64,000 nucleotides of DNA from Asterella californica (Eukaryota; Streptophyta; Marchantiopsida; Marchantiales; Aytoniaceae). The position numbers and the translations under genes are program-made. The first letter of the stretch is position 1. Each line of letters opens with the position of its first letter. The notes below the pieces were generated by a model. That model worked only from the letters and a program-made list of their open reading frames with translations. It was not told the origin of the DNA and searched no databases. Where the stretch lies: contig JAYKYS010000064.1 in assembly GCA_036924285.1 (NCBI GenBank), positions 35,284 to 99,283 of the forward strand, written 5' to 3'. This document shows positions 44,501 through 57,200 of this stretch, one piece after another.

Positions 44501-47500
44501 GCATTCTTTGGATGACACGATGATAAAACGCACTGGATAACTTGTCAGTCTACTGTTTTTGCAGGTCCTGTGTGCATATTGTCTGTAGCTTATATGATCG
44601 TAGTCAGCCAGCCCTTGATGAGGTGAGGAACAGCTAATGTGCACCATCCAAGTCAATTTGGCTGGTAGCCAGTAAAAAACCACACACAAACAGAGCAATC
44701 ACCTGCAGCTCCATGACCCTGCGCCGTACTTCTTCCATCTCCTGCATCAGCTCTGCATTCAGGTCTGCGAGGGCAGTATGAGAGGCTGCATGGCCATGCC
44801 CTGCAGGGCCGCCGCCATCTCCAGCCCTACTGCTGGCCTCGCCTTCCAGCTGCATCACCCTGTGCCTCAGCAGCTCCATCTCCGCCAGGGCCTGCTCATC
44901 CACCAGCTCCTTACCATGATTCTGAGCTACTTGGTTCTGCAAGCTCTCCAAGTCCTTCACCCTGTGGGCCAAAGTTTTGACTCATGATTGCCTGAATGGC
45001 CAATACTTATAATTTTGATATGCCTGCTGCAGTTGTTGCAGCAGCAGAAGTTGTGAGCCCAACGTACCTGCGCCCGCACCACAGCATGTTGTTTCGATCT
45101 TAGAGTGACAATAAAGGCGGCAGATGTGAGGCTTGTTGAAGCCTTAGCATGCAGAAGCATGCCACAATGCAGCCACGCCCCTTGAAGCTCAAAGTTTCAG
45201 GATGTTGCAAAAGTGCAGGCATGGCCAAATTATTTCATGAGCACTCGAACCTCACTTCTTACGTAGCTCTTCAAGTTCAAGGAACTCCTCTGGTGCCAAA
45301 TCATCTGCTAGGCCACCGTCCTCTCCGCCCCCCCTCCCAAACTCAGCATACAGCTTGGCCTTCTCACGAGCCACTGCTGCTGCTGTCATTTGCTGCATTA
45401 TAGACACAGCATACTTGCCACACATGCTGCAGCCAATGCTTAGCATGAATGACTGCATGAACTCACGACATACTGCATATATCAACATATATCGCCAGCG
45501 GGATGCCTTCACTGTCAGACCAGCAGTATCAGAGTATACAGCGCAGTCTGCTTGGTTCATTCAATGTCTGCTGCACCAGTGCTGCAGCAGTTGGAGCATG
45601 TACAACCAAGCTGCATCTGCAATGTGAGTGCATTGCATTTGGCAATGCAGACATGATCAGCCATGCACGATGGCATGTGCAAAGATGATTGCCGCAAACA
45701 AACTGACCTCAAGATACTGTTGCATGACTGGGTCTAGCTTAAACAGATTGCCATGCACGCTGGACATGCCCCCTTTGTTCTTCTGAGCATCCACAGTCAC
45801 TTGCATCATGCGCTGTGCAAAGCGACATGTGGACAAGGTCTCACTCAGTTGGCTTGCCTGCACACATGTACTTTGTAAGGGACAAAATGCCTGTGCAACA
45901 TAAGATCATGATTCAACGACAAAGAATGCAAGCTGAAATGCCAACTCAACCCTTGCAAAGTGCATTCCAGAACACTGAAGTAAAGTTCACAAACACCAAG
46001 ATTCAGTAGACAGCCTGAGCATTGCGAACATGGACACAGGTACCTGTTTCTTCACAGTTTAGTAATAATGTGCTTGAGCATGAGCATGACAGCACATGAT
46101 GGGATGGATGCTGTACCTCTGACCAGATGCAGGCCACCAGCAAAGTCTGGCAGTTGCCACCAATAGAGTCTTTCAGGAAGTGTGTCAGCTTGGAAGAGCG
46201 ATATGGCACATGCTTTGCGTTCTTCTTGGATAAAGCTATGATCACCTGCAATCAGCAGGTCCACCCGGGTCTGTGAAGCAAGTAGGCCTTGCAGAAGACC
46301 CTTTATGTTTGTTGAGCAATTGCTGTGCATAGCAGTTCACATGTATAACCCATACGCGCACCAGGCTCAGGGTATAATGGCATGTACCATATCAGTTTGC
46401 AAGAACTGACAATTATTGACTAGTTTTGCAAGCAAGCTACAGCTTGTAACATACACCAGTCCATGAGCAACATCAACAAAACAGCAATAATTTGATCATA
46501 ACCCAAAAAGGACGTGCAAGGAACTGTGGAGGGTTGTGAGACCTGCTCCAGGAAGGTGAGAGACTTGTTGATGTGCATGGCTTCTTTGGCTACACTGCCC
46601 TCGGCACCAGTCTTGGTGTACCGTTCACTGCCTGCCAGATCTACCAGGTTCAGCTTGCCAGCATAAGATACTCCATCTGCGGCACCAGCAGCTGTTACAG
46701 AGGGCTGTCAGGGTCTAAGACCATTTGTAGAGGTGCTTGTTAACTTCACGCTGGCTGACATGACATCTTGTGGCATAAAGGCCAACTTACCAGCATCAAT
46801 GGTCTCAACCCACAAGGTAAAGACAGTGTGGGACCTGGAAGAGCGCACATTAAGGCCATGCCCAGCTACATGCCTGTTATGCTGACCCTGCACCATAAAC
46901 ACAATGGGGTGAGGCAACTGTTGTCACTGCTGCAGCGATTTGTGCGTTTCTTTTGTACACACATTGCACACCCGACGAGCATGAGTGGTTGAGATATAAA
47001 TTGCATTGGGAAAGGCCAGGTACCTGTCTGAGCACTTCCATGGCTTCTGCAGCCGTAGTGCACTTTGGTATACTGACATTCTTCAGACTCACCACACTCC
47101 TGCACCACCAGGTTCCCTACTTCAATGTACGCTGTAGTGTGCGCCAAGCTACATTCAGCTGTCACAATATAAAGCAATGTGATTGCAACAGCTTACTTCC
47201 TCTCGCTGATTCCAATATCGGATGACTTGGTGTTTGGCACAAGCAGGTCTCTGAAACTCTCATTGTAAATCTCTATGTAGGTCACCCCAACTTTGTACTC
47301 AGGCAAGCGCCTTCGCTTCAGCTCTCTGAAAACCTGCAATATCAAGAGGTGTCAAGAAAGAGAGTCAAGTATCAAGCTGGCCATGACCTGACTGTGTGAC
47401 CTGGCTGATGGCGCGAGGCATTACGCCCTGCATTTCCGGATCCTCCAAATCCACATTTTCAGGCCCTGAAGTGCACACACGCACACATCATCCATTGATG

Positions 47501-48200
47501 CATGTGGACTGCACTTTACTTGCAGTGAGTCATCAAGCAGAGACAGTTGTTAGCAAGAGCACCAATGATCATGAGCTCACTGAGGCAAACCAACCTGTCA
47601 TGGTGAATGTTTTTCCAGAGCCAGTCTGCCCATACGCCATGATGGTGCCGTTGTACCCATCCAAGACAGACGTGACAATTTCTCTGGCGCATATCTGCAA
47701 ATGCACGTGTGATAGCATTGCACAAACCCCTTTTTTGACAGCAGGTGAGGCAGGAAAAACTGAATTACCTCATGAGTGTAGCCTTGTGAGGACTCATTTA
47801 GTACTCTGGTAAAATTGAACTGCAGCACATGATGTCTGAAGTATTGCCCCTTGATATGGCTTGAGACGCGGTCTAGTGAGATCAACTTGCAGAGCCAGCA
47901 AGGTCAAGCGATCCTTGCTAAAAAGTACAGGATTGTGGAGATACATTCAGATCGCGCACAGCCTAGGAATTGGTCTGATAACGGTACGTTTACCTGATAC
48001 AGGCCATCGTCATCTGTACCCTTCTTGACAAGCAGTGTGGGTTCCTGTCAACAGCACCGATCACTCCGTATGCTACTTGAAGGACGACTACGATGAGGCT
48101 ACAAACGCTTAGCAAAAGCCGCACCGCAATGTTGTCAATGCACTGTACGGCTGTGTCTAAAGGGTCGTCCTTTGGCTTCAACCTAACTACAAACCTTGCA
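41524..48200 (-). CDS. Kinesin motor protein, kinesin-9 type, about 20 exons
   Basis: N-terminal motor plus long coiled-coil tail, at least 870 residues. Phase-consistent exons (5' to 3'): up to 48107, 47994-48044, 47769-47885, 47595-47694, 47401-47465, 47197-47333, 47024-47099, 46791-46887, 46543-46691, 46117-46245, 45708-45857, 45256-45392, 44703-44961, 44363-44443, 43961-44152, 43324-43530, 42809-42990, 42197-42356, 41805-41999, 41524-41568. Motor signatures: P-loop [10 protein letters not shown], switch I NVRSSRSH, switch [20 protein letters not shown] and STCRFAQR are kinesin-9 (KIF6/KIF9/KLP1) hallmarks. The tail is Glu/Leu/Gln coiled coil, then a basic patch [12 protein letters not shown] and the end APIPVR. 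The first coding exon holds [11 protein letters not shown] but has no in-frame ATG, so the 5' exon and exact start are unresolved. Microtubule motor; flagellar in many species, but subfamily and role need a tree. Confidence 0.88.
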
Positions 48201-48652
48201 GGTGGAGCGAACCATGGCGGGTGGCTTCTGGCGCGATGCGACGCAGCCGCTTGCTATCGGCAACCGCACACAGTCAGAAATTGCTTTCTTCGGCGAGACG
48301 GTCTCATTTAAGGATCCATGCGACCACAGCTATCTTCGCGCCTACAGCAGCAGTTTAGTGCAGTGGCCGTATAGGGGAATCTGGTCCGGTTTGTTCGCAA
48401 ATTCCATTGGTTTCCGTGTTGACTTCAGCTGCGCCAGAGTTGCGATCGCTTCGCAGCTATAGTAGCCTAAGCAGATTGAAACTCGTTAGCTTTGGATTCA
48501 GAGTACATTGCGTGCTTTCCACGAGACACGGTGCCAGTGCAAGCTGCTGTACTTCATGACATGTACTGCTCAAACAGAACCACACGGAAAGCTGAGGTCC
48601 TGCATCACCCATTAGCAGCAACGGTATTGTCAGTTCCTTCGTGTCACAGGGA
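48201..48652. promoter_or_regulatory. Divergent 5' region between the kinesin and telobox Myb genes
   Basis: The two genes point away from each other and this stretch must carry both promoters and the missing first kinesin exon. A plus-strand frame from ATG 48214 (MAGGFWRDATQPL) could be an upstream first exon of the Myb gene but is not supported by splice context. Confidence 0.35.
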
Positions 48653-51600
48653 ATGACCACCTTGAGAGGAACTAAACGCAGACTGGATCTGGAGTCAGAA
48701 AGTCCTGAACCTGCTGAAACTGTCCTAACAGACGCTTCTTTTGTCACTGCCGAAGAGGGGACACTCAAACCCGTGTCATCTCTTGTTCACGGACGATGCC
48801 GATATGACGGAAGTCAGCAGTCCACCAAAGCCTGGAAAAGTAAGGAAGTGGACGAAACAAGTGAAACGGCTGAATGAGGGTAGGGACACAGCAACTCGAG
48901 GCACCAACAACCTTTGAATTGCAACATGAGTCAACTGCACCAATTTGCCCCTCTCTGTACTTCTCACTTGTTCCTGCAGATGCTGCAACTTTTGCAAAAG
49001 CTAAAACCCTTTCGAGGCATCCCAGTCAGGCCCCAGCTGGTCCCTCTCAGCGTGAGCAGCGCGCTCAGCTCCGAGCAGAGCGCCTAGAGCAAAAAGACAG
49101 CACATCATTCACAGAAAGCGGATGACATGCTAGATGATGGTGATGCAAATGAGCTTGAGGCAGCTGCGTCTCTTGTTGATCTTATGGCCCATGAGGCTCT
49201 TCAGGAGACAGGTACTCAATTCATGATATCCAAAAGCAACCCTTGCTTGGATGGTGACGTGCACCCAACAGTCCTGAATTGGAAAATGATCCTGTGATGC
49301 AGCTCGCTTTGATCTTATTGTCATTACCTGCAGGAAATGATGGCGAAGCCATGAGTCAGGATACAGGCAGCTCAGCAGACAGAGCCTTTGCCGCTGCTTG
49401 GGCGCGAGTGCATGGCAACAATGGCAGTGATTTTGCTGCCCTTCCAGGCTTGCCACTGCTTGGCACGCACAGCATGACAGCCCATATGCTGCCCAACAGC
49501 CACACAGTGAACCAGCTACCAGGTTGCCTGCTAGCCATGAAGAAATAGTACAGCCCCAGGCAAAAGCAGCCAAGCAGCGCATGAAAACAGCACAGCCGCC
49601 TGTGGATGCTCAGGCAAGCATGGCAGTTGCACAATCTGCCTTGCGTGCCGACAGTGGAACACCCCAGCATCTCAGTGACATGGCTGAGGCCAATACAATG
49701 GGTGAGGCAGCAGCCCCAAGTGAGAACCAAATGTATGACGCCGACCACCATGGTGAGAAAGCACAGCTCTCAGCCAATGCGTCTCCCCTTAGCGCAGCAG
49801 CGCCTCAGCATCTAGGCATATCACCTGCAGCCCCTTTGTCGCCAGGGCAGCAGGGGCAAGGGCAGCCAGCGGTCATCAGCCCTGTGCCTGGTGACAAGGC
49901 TGGCAGCCCGGCTGCAAATACCAGAGTTGTTCGCCCACATGCAGCAGTGAGGCCAGCAATTGGCAGACAGGAATTTTGCTGCAGGCACACGTCTTGCTGG
50001 CCCAGCAGCAAAAGCAGCAACCAGCGTGCAACAAGCAAGTGCTGATAGGGACTCGCATGAGTTGGAGACAAGGGCAATGCACCTTGCTATGCAGGTTAGC
50101 ATGCTCACCTGCAGACTGGGTGCATGCGCAACTGCACGACCTTTTTACAAATATGTCAGTAACATTGCGACGTAGTTCACGCGATTGCTGGCGGCATTGC
50201 ATGATTATCCAGCTCACTCTTAGCCTAAGGATGCTCACACCACATAATAAAAAGCTGAAAGCAAAGCTCTCATCATGGTGGGAATACGAGCAGCTGATAA
50301 CACCCTGCAAGTTCTGCTTTGCCTTTCAAGAACCCCAAACCTACCCAGCATCAGAAGAAAATCTGCCTGGTAGCTGATATGTCAGAACCCAGCTTGCAAT
50401 GTAACAATCCCATCTTTTGCTCGTGCTGACAGAGGTTGGTGGCTCGTGAGGCTGAACAACAGAAACAAGATGAGGCTTTGTTGCAAGCCTGTCCTGCAGC
50501 TAGCCTGGTGCACATACCTCTGTGGGCAGCAGCCTCAGCCCTGAGACCCCCGGCCAGCTGCAGGGTAGCCTGGCGGTGCCTGCTTCATGCTCTGTGCGCC
50601 TGCTCAGGCGAATCTTTGCAAGGGCTGTGCAGGTACCTCTCTCCCTCTCTCGCTGCCTGCTTACCTGTATAATGGCTGCCTGCTTACCTGTATACTTGTC
50701 CTACCGCAGAGCTGTCACTGGGTTGCCAACTCTGGCTTTGTGCCTCAGATTTGCGGCTGAAAGTCACCAAAACTTGCTGCAAATACAGGTACAGCCTTCA
50801 TGCGTGCAGCTGATAATGCCACGCGGGGCCATAGCTCTTCAGGACTTCATAGAAGGGCAGGAGGCCAGCATCAAGCAGTATGACTTGGACAGCTCTGCAG
50901 GAAGGCAGGGCTTGCAGGTCCAGATGCAGCTGCAGGAGGGCTCTGCCAAGGTGCACGTCCTCATTCAGCAGGAGGTGGACCTGGTCAAGCAGGAGCTGCT
51001 GTCCGCCAGACTTAGGAGCCCTGTCCCCCTGAACCCCACAGGTAGCCTGCTCCTTCTGCTGCTTGTCTTTACCCAGCGTTATCCTCCTGAGTCATTGCTT
51101 CAGCGTCAATCATGCTCTACCAAGACTGAGCAGGTTTGCAAGCTCGCACTGGACTTTTGGTGGCTTCAAAGCACAAAATATGCTGCGTATGTCTGAATGA
51201 TCCATCACTGCATTGCGGTGGCAGCCAGACAGTGATGAGTCTACTTTGCAAATATTGCATAATCCTGCATGGTGGGTGCAGGCCCATCATCAGGCCAGAG
51301 TGCAAGGTCTCCAGCAGGTCCATCTGTTACAGCAGTACTGCAGTCAGCAGGCTGGGGTGTCACCAGCCCAGCCAAGCGAATTCCAAGGGCCTTGCCAGCC
51401 GACCAAGGAGGTCACCAGCTGGCTGATTATGAGGCTATGCTGCCAGCACAGCAAAACCAGTCTCCTGGTGCTCCGGTCGTTAGTCCAGGGTGAGCACCTT
51501 TCCTTAGCAAATTGCCTGCAGAGTTGCTGCATAAATACCAGGTATTCCGACAAGCCTTCGGCATACAACAGCGCTGTTCTGAAGACCATCAGGACATGCT

Positions 51601-52240
51601 ATTTATCTGGTTGTGAGCGGCTCGCTAGAAAGGCTGAACAGAAAACATGCGTTGCAGAGCATCCATCCATCAACCCCAAGTTTTGTGGCAATATTTGTTT
51701 CATTGATCTGCATGCTTGTGCTAAAGGCGTCGGAGGGTAGGAAGATGGAGCCAGGCAGAGGTTGCAATGCTCATTACAAAGATGGAAGCTGGCCGCGTTT
51801 GGGCTGACATCAGGGATGACTGGCCAACACTGGGCTTCCCAAAAAGAAGTGCTGTGGACTTGAAGGACAAGTGGAGAAACCTGGAGGATGTTGTGCTCAA
51901 GGCCAAGCCAACGCGAACAGTGAAACTGTCACAGGAGCAGATGGAACGCATTCACCGATGTCACAGGAAGTACAGAGCAATGGAAGCACCTGCCACAAAT
52001 CGCTTGAGGAGCCCACATGAAGAGCAGACTGGCCCTGCTGACCAAGACAGTACGCCAAAGAAGCAAGCTGACACTGCTTTGGTACAAGCTGCAGATAAGG
52101 ATGGCAACCCCAGTGACTCGTATAGACCAACAACTGAGCAAACTTCTTCTGGTGACAATGGAAGTGCTGCAAACCAAGCTGGCTACAGTCAGCATGAGAC
52201 TTCCCCAATGACTACACGCAGTAAAGCTCATCAGGGCTAA
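48653..52240 (+). CDS. Telobox single-Myb protein (telomere-repeat-binding-like)
   Basis: Recognised by the C-terminal Myb/SANT domain in the last exon (51727-52240): GRWSQAEVAMLITKME, then SAVDLKDKWRNLEDV. VDLKDKWRN is the telobox signature of plant and animal telomeric-repeat-binding Mybs. Stop TAA at 52238-52240. Other likely exons: 48653 onward (MTTLRGTKRRLDLESESPEP), 49115-49211 (KADDMLDDGDANELEAAASL), 49334 onward (NDGEAMSQDTGSSADRAF), 49560-49960 (Gln/Ala/Pro-rich), 50440-50640, 50789-51041 (LQDFIEGQEASIKQYDLDSS). Several joints could not be put in phase, so total length and start are uncertain. Probably nuclear, binding double-stranded telomere repeats or telobox promoters. Confidence 0.65.
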
Positions 52241-53099
52241 ATGCTTTGTTTTGCGCGAAGACAACGTAGTATATGCTGCATTTAGTGCAAAGACAACGTG
52301 CTATATTAGGTGGACATCAGCTGGTGCCTTTGTATATAAAGCTTGATTGGATGAACACTGACATGGTTGCAGGCATCTCACCAAGTCATTCGGAAAGATT
52401 ATGGCAATATTGCCATAGTGTTAATGTGTGAAACCCAGTTTGATAACGCTTAGATAAGGTTACCTACAAAAATCTTACAAAATGTATATAATCTAGATCT
52501 GTGTATACACGTGTTCTGCATCCTACAATCATATCAAGAGATTGAAACATTGCATCTTGAACAGTCTCGACATCAACGCAAAGTGACTGGGTTCAATGAT
52601 GTGTGAGACTGGAAGCTATATTCACTGAACTGACAGCTGCAGAAAGTAGAAACATGTTTGCTAGTGCTGAATTCGAACAGACACAACTTTATTGAAGCAG
52701 CTTACACAATGGCAGGACTTGGGGAAGAAACTTCCAGCCAAAAACAATGCATGAAATGGTCAGATTCATAGTAAGAAACCGTCACTAGCCACCATTCAAA
52801 GTGATGGAGCTGGACGCTACTGCTCCAGACTTGGAGCTGCGCCGTCTGCGGGTCGAGCGAAAACCACACCTGCCTTCTCATAGGCATGATGGTGCCCAGC
52901 TGGGATGTCTGTCTTGTGCATCATCCCTGGACCTTGCGATGGCCCAGGAAAGGCAGCAGCAACTGCTGAAGCAGGCAAAGACTCAAGGGGTTCAGGATCA
53001 GGGATGCCTAAGCGACCAGGCTTTATCTGTCCAAACATAGATGATGGCGCTGAGCCAGCACTGCCTTCAACAGTCAGCTCCTCCTGTGCAGGAAACTCC
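52241..53099. other. Convergent intergenic region
   Basis: 3' flanks of the Myb gene (+) and the VASt-DysF gene (-). Two similar segments (GCGAAGACAACG near 52255 and GCAAAGACAACG near 52290) are the only repeat seen. A minus-strand frame at 52820-53100 is Pro/Ala-rich and continues a different frame of the VASt-DysF last exon; it could be an alternative C-terminus but no usable intron links it. Confidence 0.4.
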
Positions 53100-54207
53100 T
53101 CAGCTGCAGGGTTTCGGACAGGCACACCACCCACTGAGCGGTTCTCCATGAAGGGGTGCAGACATCTGCTGAGGCGGCACATTGCCACTCATGACAGCAG
53201 CACCATGCAGTGCTGGGGGTCGACTGACAGCTGGGATGTTGGCATGTCCAGTGGCATTTGCCAGCTCTGGTGCTACAGGCAGGCCTCCAGCAGTGCCCAT
53301 AATCTGTGGCGTGGACATAGTCACAAACTGTGGACTGGGACGAGCTGCAAAGGGCTGCCCGTGGCCAGCTGTACCTGAAGACATGGTGCTGGCAGATGGT
53401 AAAGGGGCAGCGGGTGGGCCGCTGCCTGAATGGAATGCAGTGGGACCACTCAGGTGCTGCAGGCCCGCTGACATGGGACTGTTTCCTACGTAGTCATCGC
53501 TGTGCATGCTGTCCCTTGCAACTGAGCCCAAATCTGCAGCATGGCCAAAGCAAACTGACCCACAGTACCAGTGGACACACACACACAAATGGCAGAGAAA
53601 TCAAACTGGAAGAATTGCACCAGTATGACGATTAAACCCTTACATTTACAGAGTGTCGTTAGACTTGATGCATTTGACAGTGTCAGAACATACAGCCGCA
53701 GGCCAGCAAGTCAGTGCTCACCGTCCCCTGTGCTGCTGATGGCCTTATGCAGCTCAGACACCACAGACGAGCCCCACTTGTTGCACTCAGCACTCAGCCC
53801 CTGCCGAACTTCACTCAAATTCATGTAGGGTCTCTCCTCTTGCCCCAATGTTTTGCTGGACTGCACCCCACCCAAGCTGTGGGATGAGTTCCCATGGAAG
53901 TTGCCCAAGTAAGGCTGGCTACCATCACTCGGGCCAACGCCACCAGCATAGCCGCTGCGCTGACTGCTGAAACTGTCATTTCCTGCCGTCTGGTCATCAT
54001 GAGCAGCATACACGCTACTAGGGCGATTGAAGATGGGACCCGTGCTACTGCGGGAGGCAGCGAAGATAGGGCTGTTGGCAGCAGAGGAGACCGCTGTGCC
54101 TGGCTGCTGCTCTGCAGGCTTCCTCACCCGGCTGCGAATCCAGCGTCTCCGCCTCACATAGTCCCGTACCTGCGGCGTGGATATTGCAACAACTTTGCAT
54201 AGGCTCA

Positions 54208-54290
<83 letters not shown>

Positions 54291-57200
54291 CTCTCGCTGC
54301 TCTACACAACTCTACACTCTACACACTACAAAACAGGCAAGAATGTACCAAAAGACAAGCATAACAAGGACAGAGCATAAACTGCAGTGAGGTTGTGTAG
54401 CTGGCAGAAAGGCATCTCATCAACATGGCCAGCCTTACCCGTCTGAATTTGCCTGCGCCGGCAGCAGGAGGCATGTGCAACCAGCCAAAGTCAGTGGCAT
54501 AGCTCCAGCCTTCCACATCTACAGCATCATCAGCAATGCCCTGGGTGTCAACCACCCAACCCTCCTCGACCCACGACCAGCCCTGCAAGAATCACAAAAA
54601 ATGATTTTGATTTCAGGTAAACCTCTAATGTGGACCATGCCTGGGATTTTAGCCTAAATGCTTGACAAAGTTTGCACGTGTTTCCCAACACTGTTATTTG
54701 CATGTCATAGCCCCAAATCCCCAGATGCATGAATTGGATGTGCATGCTGCCGCTGTGTCGCACAGCTGTCCAGCATGCTTGCTATGCTGCTTGCTTGCTA
54801 CGGTAGCAGCATTTGAACACGGACCTTAGGCAGCTTTGGGGCAACAGTGGAGAAGGCCATAGAAGCAGCCTTGCCCGGGGTGCCATCTCTGTGGCTCCAG
54901 TGCCCAATCTTGTCTGTGGGCAGAAAGTGACCTGGCCAGTTGTGGCCCCAACCCTTGAACGGCTGGAAGCGTTCGTTTTCAAACACCTCCTCTTGTACGG
55001 GTCCTGCAGCTACATTGCAATGCCATATGAATCACAGGTAAAGCAACAGTGAAGTAGCAGAACAGCAAAACATGACTATAACGCACTTCTTTCCAGAAAG
55101 GCACAATTGGCCATAGATAAGGAAAGCTTTCAGTGGCTGCTGAGTTTAGAATGATGTGGGAACCATTTAATGTGCAAACCATATTAGCCGGCAAGACATA
55201 TGTCTTTGGGGCCTGTAAGCATGATTGCAGCATCATGCTTTCCAAGTCAAGCAGACAAAGCACTGCCTGCTGAACATGGTCCCAAACAGAAAGTCAATAA
55301 AACACAAAGACCAGCCAAGCAAACCCTGCTGATGCTGTCTATATGCACCACAGTGAGTAGGTTGTGAGCATACCTGTCTCCATCTCTGCAAGCTCAGATT
55401 CGCTATAGGTCTTGTGCCTAGCAGCATTTATCTGCAGAGGCTCCCCATCTGCCCCATGGTCAACAGCAGGTGATGCTGCATTGCCAGCACTATGAATGAC
55501 AGGAGGTGAGCCATGCTGCATGGCATAGTAAGTCAAGTTAGTTGCTGCATGATAGTGTCTACATGCTTGCTAGTACTGAACAACAATCACTTCACTTGTC
55601 AAGGCTGCATAGGCAAGTGTAAATCAAGTTTGGCTCGGCGCAAACATGACTAGCGTCACCTAGCACCAGCAGGGCATTGCAAGCCATCAGCATGAATGCA
55701 GTTGAGAGAGGCGCATTTGATGCTCTTTTGACATTGTGACAAAGCTGTACATGTCCGGCTCAGACTTGAGCATTGTGAGTTGTCATAACAAGTACGTGAC
55801 AGATCAATTATGCAGCTGACCTGCAGTACACCTTCTCCTTCTGATTTGGCATTGCTGACGCTCCTGGTGATGCCCCAACTAGCCAAATACTCATCTGTCT
55901 TCTCTAAGATTGGAACAACAGCACTAGTTACGCTGTTACTGGCTTCCAGCTCAAGCTTGTCTCCTCTGCCAGGTGCATCATGCTGGGATGCAACAGGGCT
56001 GTCTCCAGACTTGCCCTGAGTGGCAGCTCCTCTGGAAAGGCCTAGCTGGGCTCCCCAGCTTGCCAGCATGTGATCAGTCTTCTCTAGCAGGGGAGTCATC
56101 ACGCTGGTCACTGATCCATTGCCAGGCGTCTGCTGTGTCCTGTGTAGTCAGTGCACATTTAGTGTCTGGTATGACAGATACACGGCATTCACAGATACGT
56201 AGCATTAAGTGGCATGTAGTGCCGGTACAAAGCTTTGCAAACAGCAAAAGACACAGCAGGTTAAGCAGAAACATTTGGAGCAACCTGCAAGAGTATTTTA
56301 GTGCAAAATGAGCTGTGCTACAGGGTGCTGCTCAACACTTGTCAGAGCTACCGAAGATGCATCCTGCATTCAAAATCATCCTACACTGCTGTGCAATATT
56401 CCTCTCCTTGCAGGATGATGCAAAGCTTTGCCGCTGGAGCCTAGCTTTTTGATCCTGTACACACGCTTGACCTGACACTTAGCAGGCACCAGCAGAACAT
56501 CCCAGCAGCAGCATTGTGCAAAACATGTCCAGTTGTCTGCGGGCTAACCTAATGGCCTTTGGTGAGCTCACTCCTGGGACGGCCTTCCCTGTGGCAGCCC
56601 CATTGGAGCCACCAGCAACAGCAGCAGGGGGAGCAGCAGCTGTTGAAGCAGGGAGGGGTGCGCCAGTAGCCTGGTCTCTAGAAGGGCCAGGTGCAGGAGC
56701 CCTCACCACAGTGTCTGATGCCACTGGCTTGCCACTGGGTGCTGCTACTGCAGAGCTGGCGCTGGATGCTGAAGGCTCCAGGTCGAGACTGTCAACTGAT
56801 ACATCAGAGCCGGTTCGGGAATGTCTGCGAAGCCTCCTCCTTGATTTTTGCTCCTTCTTCTCCTCCTTCTTCTCTTCTTGTCGCTCTTGATGCCCCATGC
56901 TTCCAATCATGCGTCTAAATTCCTGTAACACCAGCTTTGCACCATGACTAGCCACGCCAGCATGTGTCCAGAACTTCATCAAGCCCTCATTACTGTTGCA
57001 GGCTGGCTAGCTTGTGAATGATGGCTACCTGTTGCTTGAACAGTCCTTGTGCATAAATGACAGCTGTGCTAGGCTGGTTTGAGGGTCCTGTGCCCAGCTA
57101 TGTTCGCCAGCGCCAGCGATTCTGAGACAACAACAAGAAGAAAGTGGAAAAAGGCGCAAACAAACCCTTTGCTGATCCAAATGCCCTCACACGTTTGAAC

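Noticed and set aside
48214..48462. Plus-strand frame MAGGFWRDATQPL... as a separate gene or first Myb exon
   Set aside because: Lies against the kinesin 5' end, lacks a confident donor and has no known domain; kept only as a remark.
49130..49582. 150-codon minus-strand frame in the Myb gene
   Set aside because: Antisense of exons 49115-49540, no domain and Cys/His-rich composition typical of shadow frames.
54045..54283. Minus-strand frames rich in Val-Cys
   Set aside because: Translation of the (GT)n microsatellite; intronic.
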